Positions 35,205 to 48,480 of a stretch of 64,000 nucleotides of DNA are shown here, in pieces. The stretch is taken from the NCBI RefSeq assembly GCF_027595985.1, contig NC_073303.1, positions 363,185,517 to 363,249,516 of the forward strand, written 5' to 3'. The notes below the pieces were generated by a model. That model made no database searches. It was not told where the DNA came from and worked only from the letters and a program-made list of their open reading frames with translations. The DNA comes from Sorex araneus. Lineage: Eukaryota; Chordata; Mammalia; Eulipotyphla; Soricidae. Made by a program: the position numbers and the translations under genes. How positions within the stretch are numbered: the first letter of the stretch is position 1; every line of letters starts with the position of its first letter.

Positions 35205-35380
35205 TTCCCTCTTGGAGAGCCCGGCAAGCTACCGAGAGTATCCTGCCCCCATGGCAGAGCCTGGCAAGGTACCCGTGGCATATTTGATATGCCAAAAATC
35301 AGTAACAAATCTCACAATGGAGACGTTACTGGTGCCCGCTCAAGCAAATTGATGAAGAGCGGGATGACAGTGTAACAGTG
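35205..35380 (+). mobile_element. 5'-truncated composite SINE with target-site duplication
   Basis: Starts TTCCCTCTTGGAGAGCCCGG, passes ATATGCCAAAAATCAGTAAC and ends GATGACAGTGTAACAGTG. Exact duplication CTATTTATTCTAG (35192-35204 and 35381-35393). Truncation of the 5' end together with a target-site duplication implies target-primed reverse transcription starting at the non-A 3' end. Confidence 0.93.
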
Positions 35381-35484
35381 CTATTTATTCTAGCATATAT
35401 GCTCCATGGAAAAATTTTCACTGATTTTAGCATGAGCAGTCAGATGATGGTTTGGCTTCCAATACTACCCATCTCCCATTGACC

Positions 35485-35736
35485 GTTTTGGGCAGACTGG
35501 AGCGATAGCACAGCATCTAGGGCGTTTGCCTTGCATGCAGCCAACCTGGGTTCGATTCCTCCATCCCTCTCGGAGAGCCCAGAAAACTACCGAGAGTATC
35601 CTGCCAATACAGAAGATCCTGACAAGCTACCTGTGATGTATTCGATATGCCAAAAACAGTAACGAGTCTCACAATGAAGATGTTACTGGTGCCGCTCGAG
35701 TAAATCGATGAACAACGGAACTGCAGTGCTACAGTG
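35485..35736 (+). mobile_element. Full-length composite SINE with target-site duplication
   Basis: tRNA-like head GACTGGAGCGATAGCACAGC and intact B box (GGGTTCGATTCC), then the switch to TCCATCCCTCTCGGAGAGCC and the tail GCAGTGCTACAGTG. Duplication CCCATTGACC (35475-35484 and 35737-35746). The clearest example of head sharing between the two SINE classes. Confidence 0.93.
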
Positions 35737-35746
35737 CCCATTGACC

Positions 35747-38339
35747 TAATGCTGCTACATGTTTCTTCACATGTGGCATGAAAAAGTAATGGCCATCAGT
35801 TAATATAGTTATGTAGAGGAGTTAAAAGCCACAAACTGGTATTGGGGGAGGTAAATACACTTACTTTTTATAGTTCAATGAATTGAGAGATTTTTTTTTT
35901 GACGTGTTGCAGTCTAACAAAAGGGCTCAAATATTTTACTTGTTTCTTTTTTCATTTGTGCTTACTTTATATTTGCAAGCGATTTTAAGGTTCTTGGAAA
36001 AGAAGTTTCCTTTCTTCCCAGTACCCAACTAAGTGCTTCTGATCTAATGTCTATGATACCCAGATGTTATTAACTCATCCTTTTTTTAAAAAAAAAAAAA
36101 AAAAACAATGTTCATCAGATGTTCCTCAGCGGAATCCAGAGAGGGGAAGCAATGGGGTTTGACTGAGAATTGGAGAGCGGATCCCTGGCTGAGGGGAGAG
36201 TCGGGGTCGGGGGCAGATTCTGGGGAAGCTCAACAGTCTGGGGAAAGACTGTAGAAGCAGAGGTCAGCCTTAGGGGAGGGTGGGGGCAACCCACAAGTAG
36301 AGTTCATTCTAAATTAGAAGGGGCTTCAGACATATTTTAAGTCAAGCCAAGGATTCCCTCCCGACTCCAGACAAGTCCAGCTGCTGCGGGATGGTAAACG
36401 GTCCACGGGCCTGACATCAAACACATCTGCAGGATTTCGTGCTGGTGATTCACACTGACCACAGCACTGGGAGCCAGGCTTGCTCAAAGTGTGGATGGAG
36501 CACAGAGTTCTTAGGTTAGCCCCGAAGCTCTAGGAAATAACTGAGGGAAGGGCACCCAAGGGGAAACAAAGCTGTCTCGCAGATAGCCGCTGCGGGAACA
36601 CTTTCTTCCTGAGACAGTCCCCTCCGTTTGCAGGGTTTTCTAACGTGGCATAGCTACGCAGGAGCTTGATGCAGTGCCAGAGAAAGTGGGAAGGAGATTC
36701 TGGGAAGATGTACTTGCATGAATCACATGTGATTTCCTGACAATAAGGGAAGTATGGGGTGGGGGAGGGGCAAGAAATTGCAAACGGAGACCGGACACTG
36801 CAAATAATTCAACTGCAGGTGTGTAAAGGCTTGTATGCCACACAGTCTTGATGGATGTGATGTGACTGACCCTTCCTAGCTGCCAGCAGTGCATGGACTA
36901 TGTCCCAAACTTGGTCCCAGCTCACGGAAGAGTTCATTCTATAGCATGGATAGATGGAAACATGTATAGCTGGTATAGATGGAAGACCCTTGTGATCATG
37001 GGAAAGAAGACTTCTTACCCCTCACCGCTCGTGTTTGGCACTGCGCTTCGAATGTCTTCTCAAGCAAGAATTGCTTATAAGAGTAAAGCTGGTGATCGTA
37101 TTGCTCACCCACAGAGCCTTCACCCAAGCAGTTGTTGCTAATCATACTTCATATACCCATTCTGGGGTCTTCCTAGCTCAGGGGCCCGCTCAGCTTACAT
37201 GAGGATGTCCTCTACTCCCCTCTTATCCTATCCCTCCATCCCCCAGGGCTTCTCAACTCCTTCCTGAAGATGTCTGAATTGAATCTCTTCCCTTCCTTAC
37301 TTAGGGTCTCCGCCTCAAGGGGTTTTCAGGTCTTCATTTACAGCCCCGCATTCTGAAGTCCCGCACCATCCCCATTGGTTCTTTTTGTTCTGTTTCTCTT
37401 GCTTCCTCAACTCTGTGGTCCTGGGCTTCGAGAGGGACTGCCACTCCATACCTGTTAACCCTATTGCACCGGGCACTTGAACACGGAGGGGACACATGAG
37501 CTGGGTGAGCTGGGAACATACCGCTATGCTCCTGAGCTACCCTCACTTTCTCGGAAAACGACAGGCTGCCTTTGTTTATCCTTCAGATCCCAGAGTAATT
37601 ATTGCTTCCATTTCTGCTCACCCCCAGGGCTCGCTCTGCACCTGTGAGTTTCTGATAACTCTAGCTGGAAAGAGGTCAGCCAAAGGTTGCCAGGTATTGT
37701 TGTGTGCAAGAGGGAAGAGGGTGACAATTTGAAAAGGCGCTGTCAAGTTTATGCCATCCAAATTCCATCCCAACAGGTCTAAGTCATGATAGTGAAGGAT
37801 TTGCCAGGGTTTCAGATCTATTTTCTGTTCTATGTTAACTGCAGACCTCTCCCCTCTGGTCACTTTGGCACGTGTCCTGCCTGCCCCAGACCCACCCCAG
37901 GGTCTCTCCACCCTGCCCCTGCTTAGTCTGATGCTGCCCAATGGCTTGGACTGTGGGTCCTAAGGATGCAGCCGTTGTCTTCAATTGGATTTGTTCATTA
38001 CGGAGGGACTGTTATGTTCTTATTGCTTGGTGCTTTGCACCTGATCAGCACCAAGAAAGTAATGACTAGTGTTTTAACTCTTCAGTTTGTATTTCCTGTA
38101 GGTATCTCGCCATTCCCATCTTCTTACTGCTCAATACCCATTGCCAAGGAAGGAAGGATGATGATGACCAATCAATGGGACAAATCCTAAGAGGTGAGTG
38201 GATTTTCCACTATTGTTCAGTGGGATGGTTAGGTGTGCATGTAATACATCTCCGTAAGAATCTGAGGCCTAAGGAGCTCTTCAGACTACAATTAGATGCC
38301 TCTCCTATCACTCACGTAGGTTCTAACGCAGGTTCATGT
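35747..38339. other. Gene-poor flank, unassigned
   Basis: Single-copy sequence with an A-run at 36089-36105 and a G-rich stretch at 36190-36290. Short open frames have no recognisable domain. No RNA gene recognised. Confidence 0.5.
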
Positions 38340-38575
38340 ATGGCAAAGTAGGGCCCTGGATTGGGTTCTGGAACAGGGAAGGACACTAATGGGAAAACTG
38401 CTGAAATTCAGATATGGCACTCTTGTTGGTTTCTTAGTGATGACAAATGTACCAGTTACACAACATTTACCCCAGGGAAACTGGTTCACAAGCTAGACAG
38501 CAATGCTCTGTACTATCTTTGCAACTGCTCTGTACATCTAAACTTATTCCAGAATAGAAAGTTTATTTAAAAAAA
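38340..38575 (+). mobile_element. Old L1 3' end (L1M-like)
   Basis: The order GGGTTCTGGAACAGGGAAGG, GACAAATGTACCAGTTACAC, TGCTCTGTACTATCTTTGCA, ACTGCTCTGTACATCTAAAC and TTATTCCAGAATAGAAAGTT, with an A-rich end, is typical of old L1 3'UTRs. Confidence 0.55.
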
Positions 38576-38579
38576 AAGT

Positions 38580-41577
38580 GGGCCAGAGTGTCAATTTTAG
38601 TTTGCCTAACAGTCACATCTAGTTACAGCTTAACGATTTGTAGAATAAGATAAAAAGGAGAACTGCAGGGAGGCTAGAAAACTTGTCCATAGAAAAACAA
38701 AACCAAAATCCCTGAAAGTGTAGCAAGATAAAAGTCACACAATGGACTCACTGCAGATGGGCTAAGGAGGGCAAGACCATGTTAACATGTGAAGCCAGAC
38801 TACTTACAGGGGCAGACAGCCACCGTGCTGGGTGTGGGTCCTTAGCACTGATCTAGAAAGGGATGCCTTCTTGATAGAACTCAGATGACCCAGGCAAGCT
38901 GCTACTGCCTAATTTCCTATAATGAAAGTGGCCTTCCTCTACCCCCAAATAAAGACGTGTAAAGCGGAAGAATCCCTTGCAAAAATGAAGTTGTCCTACT
39001 TTCTTTACAATGTTGTACCTTTTTGCTGAAGAACCAAGCTCCTCACCCAGGGATCGCTTACTATCAAAACCTTCAAGCCAGTCAGTTTGATTCTGTGAGG
39101 GCATTTTCATTCTGTGCTGGGCAAATTTCAGCTTCTTCTGAATAGAATTTTCATGCCAACACCAAAGCCATTCGACTTCTAAATATAGTGGAACAGATGT
39201 GAGGGCCATATTATTTTCCATGTTCTACAAAATGTCTTTTACCCAGAAAATCCAGACAGCAGTGTAGTTCTGAAGAAGCTCAGAGATCAACGTAAGTAGA
39301 TTTGCTTCTATGTCCATTTTTCAAGCATCGATGCTGCATTGCCTTTATAGAGAACTTCCTTCATCTACAACCCATGAACAAGTGTCCATGGCTAGAATCT
39401 AGAGATCTACCAACTCCTAGCGTACGTGACATTTCATAGTATGTACTTGCTTCTATGGCGTAATCTCATTGTCTACAAGCTTGAAAGTGTTAAGAGCTTT
39501 GAGCCTACACTTCTTTTCATAGCAAAACACTAAACAAAAGAGCTTCTATATTTAGATACACATCCAGTGTTCTTAATGTCTGACAATTCAAATACCTATC
39601 ATCGGACTGACTGATGTGACTCCTTTGAGCCCTCTGCACCCGTTTTTCTTGGGCTGCAGAACTATGCTGCTGTGTGTTGCCAGTAGCTGGTGCATTTTAC
39701 CAGCCATGGCATTGTGTGTTTCTTTCCTGAAGAATTGAGGATTTGAACTTGAGTTCAACATTGTTCACCAAAGCTTTTAAAATTTAATGATTTCTCAGTA
39801 ACACACCGAGGTCACACTGGCTCTTCTTGACCTTCTAGGTTTTCCAAAACGAGTCAAGCATCTTTGAAAAAAAAAAAAACAACAACCACATGCTCTGAGC
39901 AGTTAGCATCTGGACTGGTAACTAGTTTGAGGTGGGGGCATGATGGACTAAACAGGAGGCCTTTGGTTGCCAGTGTTAAGGGTCCCAGGTGCATATTTCA
40001 ATGTATGATCCTAAATATCACAGCATACTTGTTCTTTTGCTGTTTTCCTGCTCATAAAGTGGCTTTCCAATAAAATGTCTTAGGCTGTGAGTTTAGAGAA
40101 ACGGGGTATATAGTGGAAGCCTGGACTAAAAATTCCCTTGTTGTCCTATATATATAGATGGATCTGATTACAAGACTAAAAATGATTCCCTGTTTGAACT
40201 TCTTTAGATTTTCTTCCTATCATCAGGCTACTGTTACTGGGGTCTTTTTAACCTCTGGATAATGTGGCAATTTCTCAAGGCAACTTAACTTCCCTTTGAA
40301 AAATGAACAAAAGTTGAAGTATATTGTGTGGTCCTTTAAAATAAAGTAGATAAGTTAACAGACTATATATGAGACACTGAAATGGTGCCCAAGCACACTG
40401 TCCCCCTTTTAAGAAGTAGGTATAGGATCAAATATAATACTAAAAGACTAAATGCTTGTGGCTCTTTTATATATATTTAAAACACACAGTAAGAACATAA
40501 GAACATCTCAAATCATTTAGAAGGAAAAATTAGGGGTTATCAACCAAAATCTTTGGAAATTTCATAAAATTTAAATATCTGCAAACAATCCAACTGAAAA
40601 GAAAAAAAAATCCAACATTTGGCTATGGAGGGCACTTCACACGTGAACCAAATGGCATTATAACATTTTCCTTCTGGTAAACTAGTCACTAAACCCCATT
40701 AGAAAGAATACAAGAGCAATATGGAGACATCCCCAAATACCACATACTCTATTAGAACATTCTGTGATGAAGTGCTTATCTACCACGGGCGTTCCTTTCC
40801 ATTGCATACATTACTTTACATTTCTACAATGCAATGTTGAAACAGCCTCCAAGTTTTGCAAAGTAGATAGATGTCCATTCTACAAAAATATTAACTTACA
40901 GTACATAACACTGAATAATTTTAATCTGTACATTTTTTTCCTCCCATAATAGGTGACACGCGTCAGTTTGTACAAGTTAGAAAAAAAAAATCTGGTTGTT
41001 TACATCTGGATTCATATTCAACAGAGTCAACCAGACCTGGAGGGATGGGGAAGAGTCTGAGAAAGTATAAATACAGTGTAATATTAATTGGGGGTAACAA
41101 TATTCAACTCTTAACAAAGTGATACAAAATAAGTCATCTTAGATTTTTTTGACTGAAAAGATCTAGCTGAGAAGGTTCTGCCAAACAGTCGACCAACTGA
41201 TCCAAAAGGTTAAGGCTGACTTGCCTTAGCAAGTTTCAGCACAACCGAAAACATTGGTGCAGTTCAGAGCTCTTCAAATGCATAGCTTCAGTGTTACACA
41301 CACATTAATTATATTCCTTCAATTAGTTAATCCTCTAGACAGTTTCTTTGTGTTTTGCATGCATCCCGTTCCATTTTCATTAAGGGCATCTCTTCCTTGG
41401 TCAATCATGTGCTTTGCTTTTCAATTTGTTTTTGTGATTTTTTTGTTATGTTTTGTTTTGTTAAGCTGTCAATACCTCCAACACTTGGAAAATGAAATAT
41501 AGATGCGGTTTTACTTACAGAAGAGAATCAGAGCTATATGGACAATGCAAAATGAAATGAAACAAGTGTCAGAAACA
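38580..41577. other. 3' flank of TCF4, unassigned
   Basis: No SINE is recognisable over 3 kb, which stands out against the dense SINE load on either side. Above about 40.9 kb it may still be TCF4 3'UTR. No other gene seen. Confidence 0.5.
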
Positions 41578-44500
41578 GTTTATAAAAATGGCACATTTAT
41601 TGCTACAGAACGGTCATGTACATGACTTCATCGAATAACTACAGATGGGAAACAGGTGATGGCCTCGACCAAGCTGGGTTTGTTTTTGTCTTGAAGGAAC
41701 TCCAGCATACAACCTGTTTGGACACTTCTACAAATCAGAAATACACCAAAAACATGAAAAAATCGAGGCACTCAGCCACACATTGAAAACAAGGTGTAAC
41801 TGTTTTATCTTTTTTTTTGAAATGTTTTCCCTTTTTTTCTTTTTTTTTAACAATTTTTTTAAGTTTTTAATGCTGCAACTATGTGTACAGTCGCAAAAAA
41901 TTTCCCACTGCGACCTACAACTAAAAAAACAAAACAAAAATAAAACAAAAAACAAACAAAAAAGCTACCATACAGTTTCATCTCAGTAACACATGGTAAA
42001 ATAACATCTTTTAAATAGTAAAATAAAGTAACAAACTTTTACTCATAATGATTCCAAAAATCTACAAAGAAGAAATATTCAGAATCTGACAATTTTTTGT
42101 GTGTAATATTCATGGTATAAAAGGATTGCTCCTGCGAAAAATAAGCCAAATATATTTTTATTTTTAAATTTAGTTTTTTTTTTCCTACTAGGGTGTACTA
42201 CAGTCTATTTTATAGCAAAAAGAGCACTAGACAAACAAAGCTTTATAACAAAAAGCCAGGCACTGATACATGGTAAATCTCTGCTTTTTTTTTTTTCTTA
42301 TCTTCACTTAATTGCATCACAAGTAACAAGAATGAAAAAGGCCACAGTTCATATATTTTCACCATTACATATGTCTATAATACTTGAAATGAGTATGGCA
42401 AAACCAGCACTGCACAGAATGAGTCCACTTCAAGTCCCATGAGAAAGAGCATGTCTCGAAAGAAAAACAAACAAAACCAAAGCAAAATAAAGACAGGCTC
42501 AAAGGCCTGGATGCCCCATTTGTGTTGGAATTCATCATATTCCATCTTGACTTTTTTGTTTGTTTGTTTGTTTGTTTCCAGTCAGCCAGCAGACTAAATT
42601 TTTGTGCTTGTTTATGCTGAAATTGTTTCATTCCTGACTCAAGTTCACTTTTGGACACAGATCATATTTTGTATGTTGGATCCAAGATGAAAATCCTCTT
42701 TAACCCACGAGTCTTGGTTCAACCCCCTACCACCCCCCCACCCCCTCACCAAAACAAAGATAACAACTTAAAAAAAACAGCAACCTAAAAACAGGAAAAA
42801 AAGCAGAAAACAGAAAAGGAATCGGAAGACTGAATCAGAACCAGTTGCGTTACTGGGTGAACTGACAGTTGTATAAACATTAGTGTTCCTCGCAGCTACA
42901 CAGAAGACAAATGGTAAAAATTTCTAGATGAACAGATCCCTATTCTGCATATTCATAAATTACTTGAATGTGGAGGTGGATCAACAGTTCCAAGTGGTTT
43001 TGAAAGTCCAAGTTCCTTAAACAGACCCCCAGCTTAAGCATCATCATGTATCTGTATCAATCAGTGGAGACCGAGATACAGGAGAATATGGACCCTTATG
43101 AGATTTTTGTATAGTACTTTAACCCTAACTGCCTTCTGCTAAAGTTTATTCAAAAATCCAGCGCAGGATACCAATATCTTACCTGGGTTTGAGAATTACA
43201 AAACAACGACAAAGAGAAAACACACTAAAAAAAAGGCCACATCTCCTTTCATTTTCCTCCTCTTCTTCTTTTATTTCTTTTAATGGCGAATCAACCCAAT
43301 TAATAGATAGGTGCAGATCATGCCTCCACACCGAGTGAAAAGTAGCAAGCAGCTTTTGGTGGCCGTTAGAAAGGTCTTTTTTCTTTTTTCTTTTTTTTTT
43401 TTAAAATCTTTTCTTTTCTCCAAAGGGAATTCCACAATAGAGGTATCACATTACGGAGTAATGAATACATCAAAGCTGGTGAACAATAAGATTGCAGCTT
43501 TTACTCTGAGTGAGAACAAAATATAAAGCACCAATTTAAAAAATAACCAGATAACTACCATTTAATTTTTTTTTGCTTTGTTTACAGTTTTGAAAAACTT
43601 TTAAATCAGCTCTCTGAAGCACCTTTGTGATAACGTGTATCAAAAGTGCCATTCTTAAAATGTACATCCACGCAGGGAGTGTTTCCAGTTCCCTTTTAAA
43701 GAGTAAACACCATAGTTTCTTCTGTACACTTATCCTGAATGTGACCAGAGTAGACCTGCTTCCTATATAATATTGTTCCTAGGGATACCCGCCTTGGTAG
43801 ACTATACAAAGTGAGTGCAGAATGTACCACTAAAAGGAAATCTTTAACATACTGAGGGAACAAGTCCATATGGTTTCCGTTACTCAGGAGGAGGGGAGAA
43901 GTATACAAATATTCTCAATATTCTCTTTCCGAGCCCTTTCTTGGGCCTCTGTTCACACATTTCACAGGAAAGCCTCTAAATAACTTTTCTTGAAGTCTGA
44001 TTTCTGCTATTCTCCTAAGGTTTTAATCCACCTCCACATTTTAGGAACTTATCAACAAATCAAAGTATTTTAGTTTTTATCGCTACTGAACATATTTACA
44101 GTTTCCAACACACACACGCACACGCACAGCTAATCAAAATGTTTATGGGCTTGTAAAAGATGACCACGTGGTAACTATCTTATTTGTTCTTACATTTTCA
44201 GAAATGAACATAGAAATTCAGATTCTTGTAGCTCACTATTTCATTTAAATGAGACTTTTAAAAACCACACAGTTAAAGAAAAAACAAAACAAAAACCCAT
44301 ACAATGTATTAAAACACATAATAACAAGAGTCTACATGTAAAAATATAACTTTTACATACACAATTTCAAAATAATGATACGTTTGCCATTTGTTGCATA
44401 AAATTTACAAATGTATTTCATTACTATATAACTGGCAAAACAGGAGAACAGATGGAACATTTAGACCATTTCGATGGATTTATGGCATTTACTCAGTGCT

Positions 44501-46311
44501 GATAGGTGGAAAAACTACTTGAACAGGGATTTTTTTTTTCTTAATACATGCCAAGATTGTGTGGCTGTAAAAATAGAAACGAGTTAGAGACAAAAGGATG
44601 CTGACAAATACTTAACTAGGAGCACTATTTGTTTACTGCACTATACACCAAAGTCAATCATTATAAAGATTCACGATGGAAGTTGGTTCAATTGTGCCCA
44701 GACGTCAAAGCTAGCTATCTGATGAGTTGCTGTGCCATAACTTGATCTATGTTTCTATCAAATATGTTAAGTATAAACTTCATTCATACTGGCCAGAGAA
44801 ATACTGCACTACCCCTCCTCAAGAAAGTGCAACTTAATGCTTTAGGACTTATAAGGCTTGTTATAATGCTGTATGATGATTGAATATTGGCATTTTTTTT
44901 TCTGACGAAGGAGGAGGCAGTTAAGTCATCTACGTTTTTAGTAAACCCATTTTGAAAAGAAAAAAAACCAAGAAAGCAACAAAATCAATCAGCTCTGTCA
45001 CACTACTTGCAATTTTCTCATTTGATGGTTTTTGAACTTGACTTTTTTTTTTTTGTTTTTGTTTTTTTCCAAAAATCTGACCATGTATTCAGAAACGCCT
45101 CACTGCACACTACTTCGGCTACACATGTAGGTAACACTTGAATCATTTTGTTAAATCACAGCCACTTTGATTATGTTATGTTTCCGATGATATAAACATT
45201 GGAAGGCACAGTGGTAACATTGTAGCATTCTAACCTTGTACCTCTGAAAATCCCAGAATAGGGTCACAAACCGCAACATTACAATTCAGACAAAGTCATT
45301 TTGCCATGTCTTGGTAATGCTGCTTGTAATATCTACACATGATGTGACTTTTAAGTCCTGTGTTCCCAAAAGACTGGAGAAACAACTTTCTACTTATTTA
45401 TGAATGAAAAGCAACATCGGGGTCAGCATTTCATCCTGCATTACCCTCCGGAAGCAGAGTTGGCACTACAGGTTACAATAACAAACCGGGGAAGGGACAG
45501 AAGAAATAAGACCAAAAAAAAAAAAAAATCCGTATTTACAGTAAAATATTTCTTTTAAAAAAGTTAATCAGTACTATTTTTTTACAGGAGAAAAAAGTCT
45601 GAAACAAATGAACAAAAGCTTACCATAGTCACTAAATTTTTAATATATATTTATATATATATTTATATATATATTTGTCATAGGTCTATAAGATCCATCT
45701 GTTCCTCCTACCCTAAGGAATGGCTAATGTCATCACTTTGTTGTCATCAGGACGTTTGCTGGTTTTGTTACTAGGGCAGCCTCGCTTCCCTTATTCAATA
45801 TCCAGTAATTATAAACACTAGCTGACTTGAATACCAACAAAAACGTTCATGTAGTTTTCTTCAGAAGTACACTTTTTTCATTATTGCAAGTTTACAATTT
45901 TTTTTTTAAATTAAATATTTTTTTTTCAGACTTACAAATTAATTATATTTTTTTTTCCAAAAGAAGTTTAGGCACAAATGCATTGTTCCACAGTGTGGAA
46001 AGATTGCCATTCAGTCTCTGGGCTGCGTCTCAGCCCGCACACCCCGCTCTGCACGTTCTGAATGATATGTTAGAGAGAGTCGCCCCGCAAGTTGCACTTT
46101 TATTCTTTCTTTTTTTTTTTGTTTGTTTTTTCTGGGTTTTTTTTGATAATTGGGAATGCTGAAACCTCTTGCGTCTGCGATTCATAACTACTCAGACTTG
46201 TCTTATATTACAAAAAAAGGGGTTAAGGAGAAGTGTTTATGTGGGTTTAAGATAATACAGCTGTTAAGGAAGTGGTCTCTTGTATTAATGAAGCAATGTG
46301 GCAACTTGGAC
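41578..46311 (-). other. TCF4: TCF4 terminal non-coding exon (3'UTR)
   Basis: The minus strand has a near-ideal acceptor just before 46311: TATTAAT as a branch-point candidate, a long pyrimidine run (TTTTCCTTTCTTTTTTCC) and then TTCTCAG|GTCCAAGTTGCC. The exon-start sequence is what I recall following the stop codon in vertebrate TCF4 mRNAs. Downstream about 4.7 kb is AU-rich, free of SINEs (unlike the flanks) and full of poly(T)/poly(A) runs, in keeping with a conserved long UTR. I end it just past the AATAAA at 41601-41596. The end is inferred: it could lie further on, for example after an ATTAAA near 40919, which would give roughly 5.4 kb. Confidence 0.75.
41596..41601 (-). terminator. AATAAA polyadenylation signal, TCF4
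   Basis: TTTATT on the plus strand reads AATAAA on the TCF4 strand. The following sequence (TGTGCCATTTTTATAAACTG) ends in a T/G-mixed context suitable for cleavage about 15-25 nt downstream. It is the most distal canonical hexamer I found in the SINE-free UTR block. Confidence 0.6.
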
Positions 46312-46495
46312 CTGAGAAGGAAAAAAGAAAGGAAAATTAATACATTTATAACAGAGGAAGTCAAGGCTTTATTTGTAAACTCTTTTCCTCAAGGGAAAAT
46401 GTCTGTGAATGGGGAGGATGTGGGGGGGGGCGGGGGGCGGGGGCCTCCCGGGCAGGAGAGCGGGGAGGGCTTGGATGCGGCGGGCCCACACTTGC
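46312..46495 (-). other. TCF4: Putative GC-AG intron in TCF4 3'UTR
   Basis: The segment begins GCAAGT, the usual sequence at GC-type 5' splice sites, and ends with a strong polypyrimidine tract and CAG. It is 184 bp long, very C-rich near its 5' end (G-rich on the plus strand at 46422-46445) and T-rich near its 3' end. It contains an AATAAA (46373-46368), so unspliced transcripts could also be cleaved here. The intron is inferred from sequence and from recalled mRNA continuity; there is no transcript evidence in hand. Confidence 0.7.
46368..46373 (-). terminator. Intronic/proximal AATAAA, TCF4
   Basis: AATAAA on the minus strand, about 130 nt after the stop codon and inside the proposed 3'UTR intron. 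Use would give a very short-UTR transcript. A second AATAAA (46103-46098) lies early in the terminal exon. Both are motif matches only. Confidence 0.35.
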
Positions 46496-46745
<250 letters not shown>

Positions 46746-46748
46746 CTA

Positions 46749-47636
<888 letters not shown>

Positions 47637-48300
47637 CTACGTCATTTCTACTGTTGCTGGCGCGTGCGGCTTTACCTGGCCGGGGGTTGTCCACCCGAGG
47701 CAGTCGGTGTCGCCTAAAGACGTTCACCCTCTCCTGCCCCGACACACACAGCAGAGGTCTAAGCTGGGGGAGGGGAGAGTGGCAGGGCACAGGTGCCTGC
47801 ACTGCAGGACGGGGGAGAGGGGAAGCAAAGCTTCTCGGGACAACGCTCAACAGGCGATGACAAGGCCACAGGCGATGTGTGAGGCTGACACAGCACCGCA
47901 ACAGCTGTGTTTGTGCGAACTTTCGGGCCAATGACACCTGGCACTTAACTCTCCATTGTAAGCTACACTACGGAGATGACTATCTGCAAGGGGAGTAACC
48001 TGGAGATGCAAGCGCTGGTGGAAAGGGTCAAAGATGTGAGCGTCTAGCAAGGAATAAGGCTGTCAATCACATTTCCGAGCTGGTGATATCGATTCACATC
48101 TCCCGGCACGTGGGAAGTTACGGAGCGAATCCACTGCACCCTATGTGAAAGCTGATTTAAAATGGCTATGAACCATCGCTCGCAATGGTGGCAGATTCTG
48201 GTTCGGAACCTTCCATTCGGAAAAATCTCGGGGTAGCTTCCAAATTTCAGTAAGGACCAAGCATTGTTGAAAAACCTCCATCACCCAGCAAGAGTAGTAT

Positions 48301-48480
48301 ACTGGAGGGCTGGAGCGAGAGCACAGAGGGGAGGGCATTTGCCTTGCACTCAGCCGACCTGGGTAAATCCCCAGCATCCCATATGGTTCCCTGAGGACCG
48401 CCAGGAGTGATTCCTGAGTGCAGAGCCAGGAGTAGCTCCTAAGCATCGCTGGGTGTAACCCAAAAAGAAAAAAAAAAAAA
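48301..48480 (+). mobile_element. SOR-type SINE in TCF4 intron
   Basis: Full-length A-tailed SINE (GGGCTGGAGCGAGAGCACAG at 5', CCCAAAAAGAAAA tail) between the acidic exon and the bHLH exon. It is flanked by GAGTAGTAT (48292-48300) and GAGTGGTAT (48482-48490), an imperfect target-site duplication. The B box is damaged (GGGTAAATCC). Confidence 0.85.
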
